Origin: Kamptonema formosum PCC 6407
GTDB lineage: Bacteria; Cyanobacteriota; Cyanobacteriia; Cyanobacteriales; Microcoleaceae
Direction of reading: 5' to 3'
Assembly: GCF_000332155.1 (NCBI RefSeq)
Contig: NZ_KB235904.1
Coordinates: 1,926,248 to 1,990,247, forward strand
DNA length: 64,000 bases
The notes under the pieces were generated by a model. That model ran no database searches and was not told where the DNA came from. It saw only the letters and a list, made by a program, of their open reading frames with translations. Below are positions 61,719 through 64,000 of the stretch, one piece after another (the first letter of the stretch is position 1; each line of letters opens with the position of its first letter). Both the position numbers and the translations under genes were made by a program.

Positions 61719-64000
61719 CTAACAATTAACAATTTCTGCTTGGCTAACAAAATCGTAAACCAGATTGCGGTACTCCCTCAAACTTTGAGCCACCCAATCG
61801 CGGTCATTACTGTTAGCAAAGATATGTACAAGAGGTTCGCTAGCATCCGGTAGAACTAATACCCAATTGTCATCATGGTAACTAAAAATCTTCACTCCAT
61901 CCACTAATTCTAAATTATCCGGTGAGTGAGATTCTACCAGATAGCGCATCAGCGCTCCCTTCACCGTCCAAGGACAGCGGACACTGTAACTGTCGTGAGT
62001 CACATTGGGGAGTTGAGCCTTAATCTGTCCGAGCGATCGCTCTTGAATCGTCATCATCTCAATTACTTTAGCAACACAGAACATCCCATCAAAGCCGGGA
62101 TGCAGTTGTGGGAAAATAAAACCGATATTGGCACTGCCACCCAAAACCACATTCGGATTTGTGTGAGCCGCCTCCATCAGCGCCGTCGGATTTGCCTTAG
62201 TACGAATCACATTACCGTGATGGCGACGAGCGATCTCTTCCACCGCCGAAGAAGTATGAACAGGTACTACTACCGTACATCTCGGATGAGCAGTCAGCAT
62301 CAGATGTACCATCAGCGCCGTCAACATTTCTCCTCGAATGGCAATACCAGATTCATCAACTAAAATTAGCTGTTCCCCATTTGCAGATACCTGCACTCCA
62401 AAGTTAGCATTGAGAGCCTTGACCACGCGACCGAGTTGATCTAGCAAATGCTCTTTTTCTTCCTCTGGGAGGGATGTCTGCTTCAGGCTGGCATTGAGTA
62501 CCACCGCATCGCAGCCAAACTTAGCTAGGAGTTGGGGTAAAATCGCGCCAGAGACAGCGTAAGCATAGTCAATCACCACCTTAGAATTACTGTAGCGAAT
62601 TGCTTCAACATTCATCTGCCTTTCAAACCTGCGGCTATAAACATCTAGCGCTTGGTTGAAGTAGACCATATCTCCAATTTCAGGAATTTGTGCCCGCCGC
62701 AAATCTTCCTTAAAATAAGCTCCTTCTATTTTTTTCTCAATGGCTTTTGTGATATTGATTCCTTTTGAGTCAAAAAATTCTATTAAAATATTATCAGCTC
62801 GATCTGGGGAAAGTCGAACGTGAATCCCCCCCACAATTGATAGTGTGGGTACGACGGCGCGAGTAATCGGAATCGCGCTCGCTTCTAAATTCATCACATT
62901 AATGCCTACAGACATTAAACCTGCAATAAAAGACCTAGAAACCATGCGAGAGATGCTACGTTGATCGCGGGAAACCAACACTGAGGCTCCGGGTTTTAAG
63001 GTAGAGCCGTAAGCTGCTCCCAATTTAACTGCAAATTCTGGAGTAATATCAACGTTGGCTAATCCCTGCACACCTCGCTGTCCGAAGAGATTGCGCTTGG
63101 CTTGGTCTCCCCAAATCAAGTTATTATTCAACTGAGCTCCCGATTCTATTTTTTTACTCGGCCACACCCGAACGCTAGGACTGACTTGAGCTTCTTCCCC
63201 TACAGTACACAAAGAACCGACTACAGCACCTTCCAAGACGTGAGCGCGGCGATCGACGCGGGTTCCTCGACAAATCACGCAGGCCCGCAGGTGAACGTCT
63301 TCGCCAATAATTGCGCCGTTCCAGATAATGGGACGTTTGAGGTTGGCATCAGCACCGACAGTTACGTTGTCTCCAATTGCGGTGCCGGCGGCAATTTTGA
63401 CTCTGGGCCCGATGCGGCAGTTATTACCAACGATCGCAGGTGTCTCTATAATCGCAGTTTCGTCAATAAAAGTGTTTTGACCTACCCAAAGTCCCGGCTT
63501 TTGTTCGTAATAAGGAAATTCTAGTTTCACCTTTCCGCGCAGTGCGTCATACTGAGCTTCCCGGTAAATATCGAGTTGACCAATATCGCACCAGTAACCA
63601 GAGGCGACGTAGCCGTACATCGGCTCATTTTTTTCTAGCAGCAATGGGAATAAGTCTTTCGAGAAGTCACTTTCTGCATTAGCTGGCAGGTAATCTAAAA
63701 CTTCTGGTTCTAAGATATAAGCGCCCGTGTTGACTGTATCTGAGAAAACTTCGCTGGTGGAGGGTTTTTCTAGGAACCTGCGGATGCGATAGTTTTCATC
63801 AGTAATCACCACACCGAATTCCATCGGGTCAGGAACGCGAGTTAAAATCAGGGTAGCTTTTGATTTCATGCTGCGGTGAAAGTTCAGAGCTGCCGTTAAG
63901 TCGAAGTCTGTGATGCTGTCGCCGCTAATTACCAAGAAAGTGCGATCGAGAAGTTCAGCAATATTTTTAACACAACCAGCCGTGCCGAGGGGTTGGTCTT
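61719..64000 (-). CDS. Mannose-1-phosphate guanylyltransferase / phosphomannomutase-like fusion (5' end outside window)
   Basis: At least 760 residues; the frame is open through the window edge ([27 protein letters not shown] just inside 64000), so the start lies beyond. The visible N-terminal part is the end of a nucleotidyltransferase domain ([28 protein letters not shown]). Hexapeptide-repeat beta-helix segments follow ([20 protein letters not shown]...), then a phosphohexomutase domain ([32 protein letters not shown]). In cyanobacteria this fusion is annotated as mannose-1-phosphate guanyltransferase and supplies GDP-mannose or a related sugar nucleotide. Confidence 0.85.
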   Translation of the reverse strand, partial: DQPLGTAGCVKNIAELLDRTFLVISGDSITDFDLTAALNFHRSMKSKATLILTRVPDPMEFGVVITDENYRIRRFLEKPSTSEVFSDTVNTGAYILEPEVLDYLPANAESDFSKDLFPLLLEKNEPMYGYVASGYWCDIGQLDIYREAQYDALRGKVKLEFPYYEQKPGLWVGQNTFIDETAIIETPAIVGNNCRIGPRVKIAAGTAIGDNVTVGADANLKRPIIWNGAIIGEDVHLRACVICRGTRVDRRAHVLEGAVVGSLCTVGEEAQVSPSVRVWPSKKIESGAQLNNNLIWGDQAKRNLFGQRGVQGLANVDITPEFAVKLGAAYGSTLKPGASVLVSRDQRSISRMVSRSFIAGLMSVGINVMNLEASAIPITRAVVPTLSIVGGIHVRLSPDRADNILIEFFDSKGINITKAIEKKIEGAYFKEDLRRAQIPEIGDMVYFNQALDVYSRRFERQMNVEAIRYSNSKVVIDYAYAVSGAILPQLLAKFGCDAVVLNASLKQTSLPEEEKEHLLDQLGRVVKALNANFGVQVSANGEQLILVDESGIAIRGEMLTALMVHLMLTAHPRCTVVVPVHTSSAVEEIARRHHGNVIRTKANPTALMEAAHTNPNVVLGGSANIGFIFPQLHPGFDGMFCVAKVIEMMTIQERSLGQIKAQLPNVTHDSYSVRCPWTVKGALMRYLVESHSPDNLELVDGVKIFSYHDDNWVLVLPDASEPLVHIFANSNDRDWVAQSLREYRNLVYDFVSQAEIVNC

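Overview
The window comes from a cyanobacterial chromosome, most likely a filamentous non-heterocystous (Oscillatoriales-type) species. Seen in the sequence: many HIP1 octamers (GCGATCGC), a KaiB-like-domain SasA kinase, BtpA, a PCP_red protein, the PanC/cytidylate-kinase fusion, a Ser/Thr kinase fused to an FGE domain, and many short tandem and MITE-like repeats. The taxon is an inference.

Layout. 1-5560 (minus) is a surface-polysaccharide export cluster: Wzm permease, Wzt ATPase with sugar-binding tail, a coiled-coil methyltransferase and a coiled-coil sulfotransferase cut by the window edge. 5879-17895 holds a Gfo/Idh oxidoreductase, an SGNH-like esterase, BtpA, a VKOR-thioredoxin fusion, a CHASE2-PAS-GGDEF cyclase, a UbiH-type hydroxylase, YebC, a phosphatase, a small wHTH protein and a methyltransferase. 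18065-20932 is one kinase-FGE gene broken by a stop codon and by a decayed IS1634-type element. 21149-22423 holds two small paired families and a HEPN pair. 22611-34870 is mostly envelope and core genes: OPX/Wza-like exporter, MurJ, polysaccharide deacetylase, PanC-CMK, RlpA, PurM and a histidine kinase. 35100-36906 carries a decayed nitrate-type binding protein, a UspA-like gene and two copies of an unassigned structured RNA motif. 37634-39764 has cas6 and an 8-repeat CRISPR array with no other cas gene. 40867-49619 has cysA, a stretch of gene remnants, tpiA, an Mla/TGD-type lipid transporter pair and cofG. 49671-52425 is a tRNA-Cys followed by a transposon-end-like sequence, a three-gene cassette and fused tnsC/tniQ relics that look like a dead type V-K CRISPR-associated transposon. 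52526-64000 has sasA, a DUF2079 membrane protein, a RecQ-like helicase, dnaA with DnaA boxes behind it, an HD-kinase fusion, ssb and a mannose-1-P guanylyltransferase/phosphomannomutase-like fusion running off the end.

A recurring theme is repeats remodelling genes. Heptamer TTAACTG-type repeats overlap stop codons, MITE-like elements supply C-termini, a 9-bp purine/pyrimidine repeat sits in frame inside two unrelated proteins, and an IS200/IS605 relic is fused ahead of btpA. The most notable candidates are the V-K CAST-like relic at tRNA-Cys, the two-copy covarying pseudoknot/switch RNA motif, and the TIGR04255 cassette. All identifications are from reading the sequence and from memory of protein families; no database search was run.
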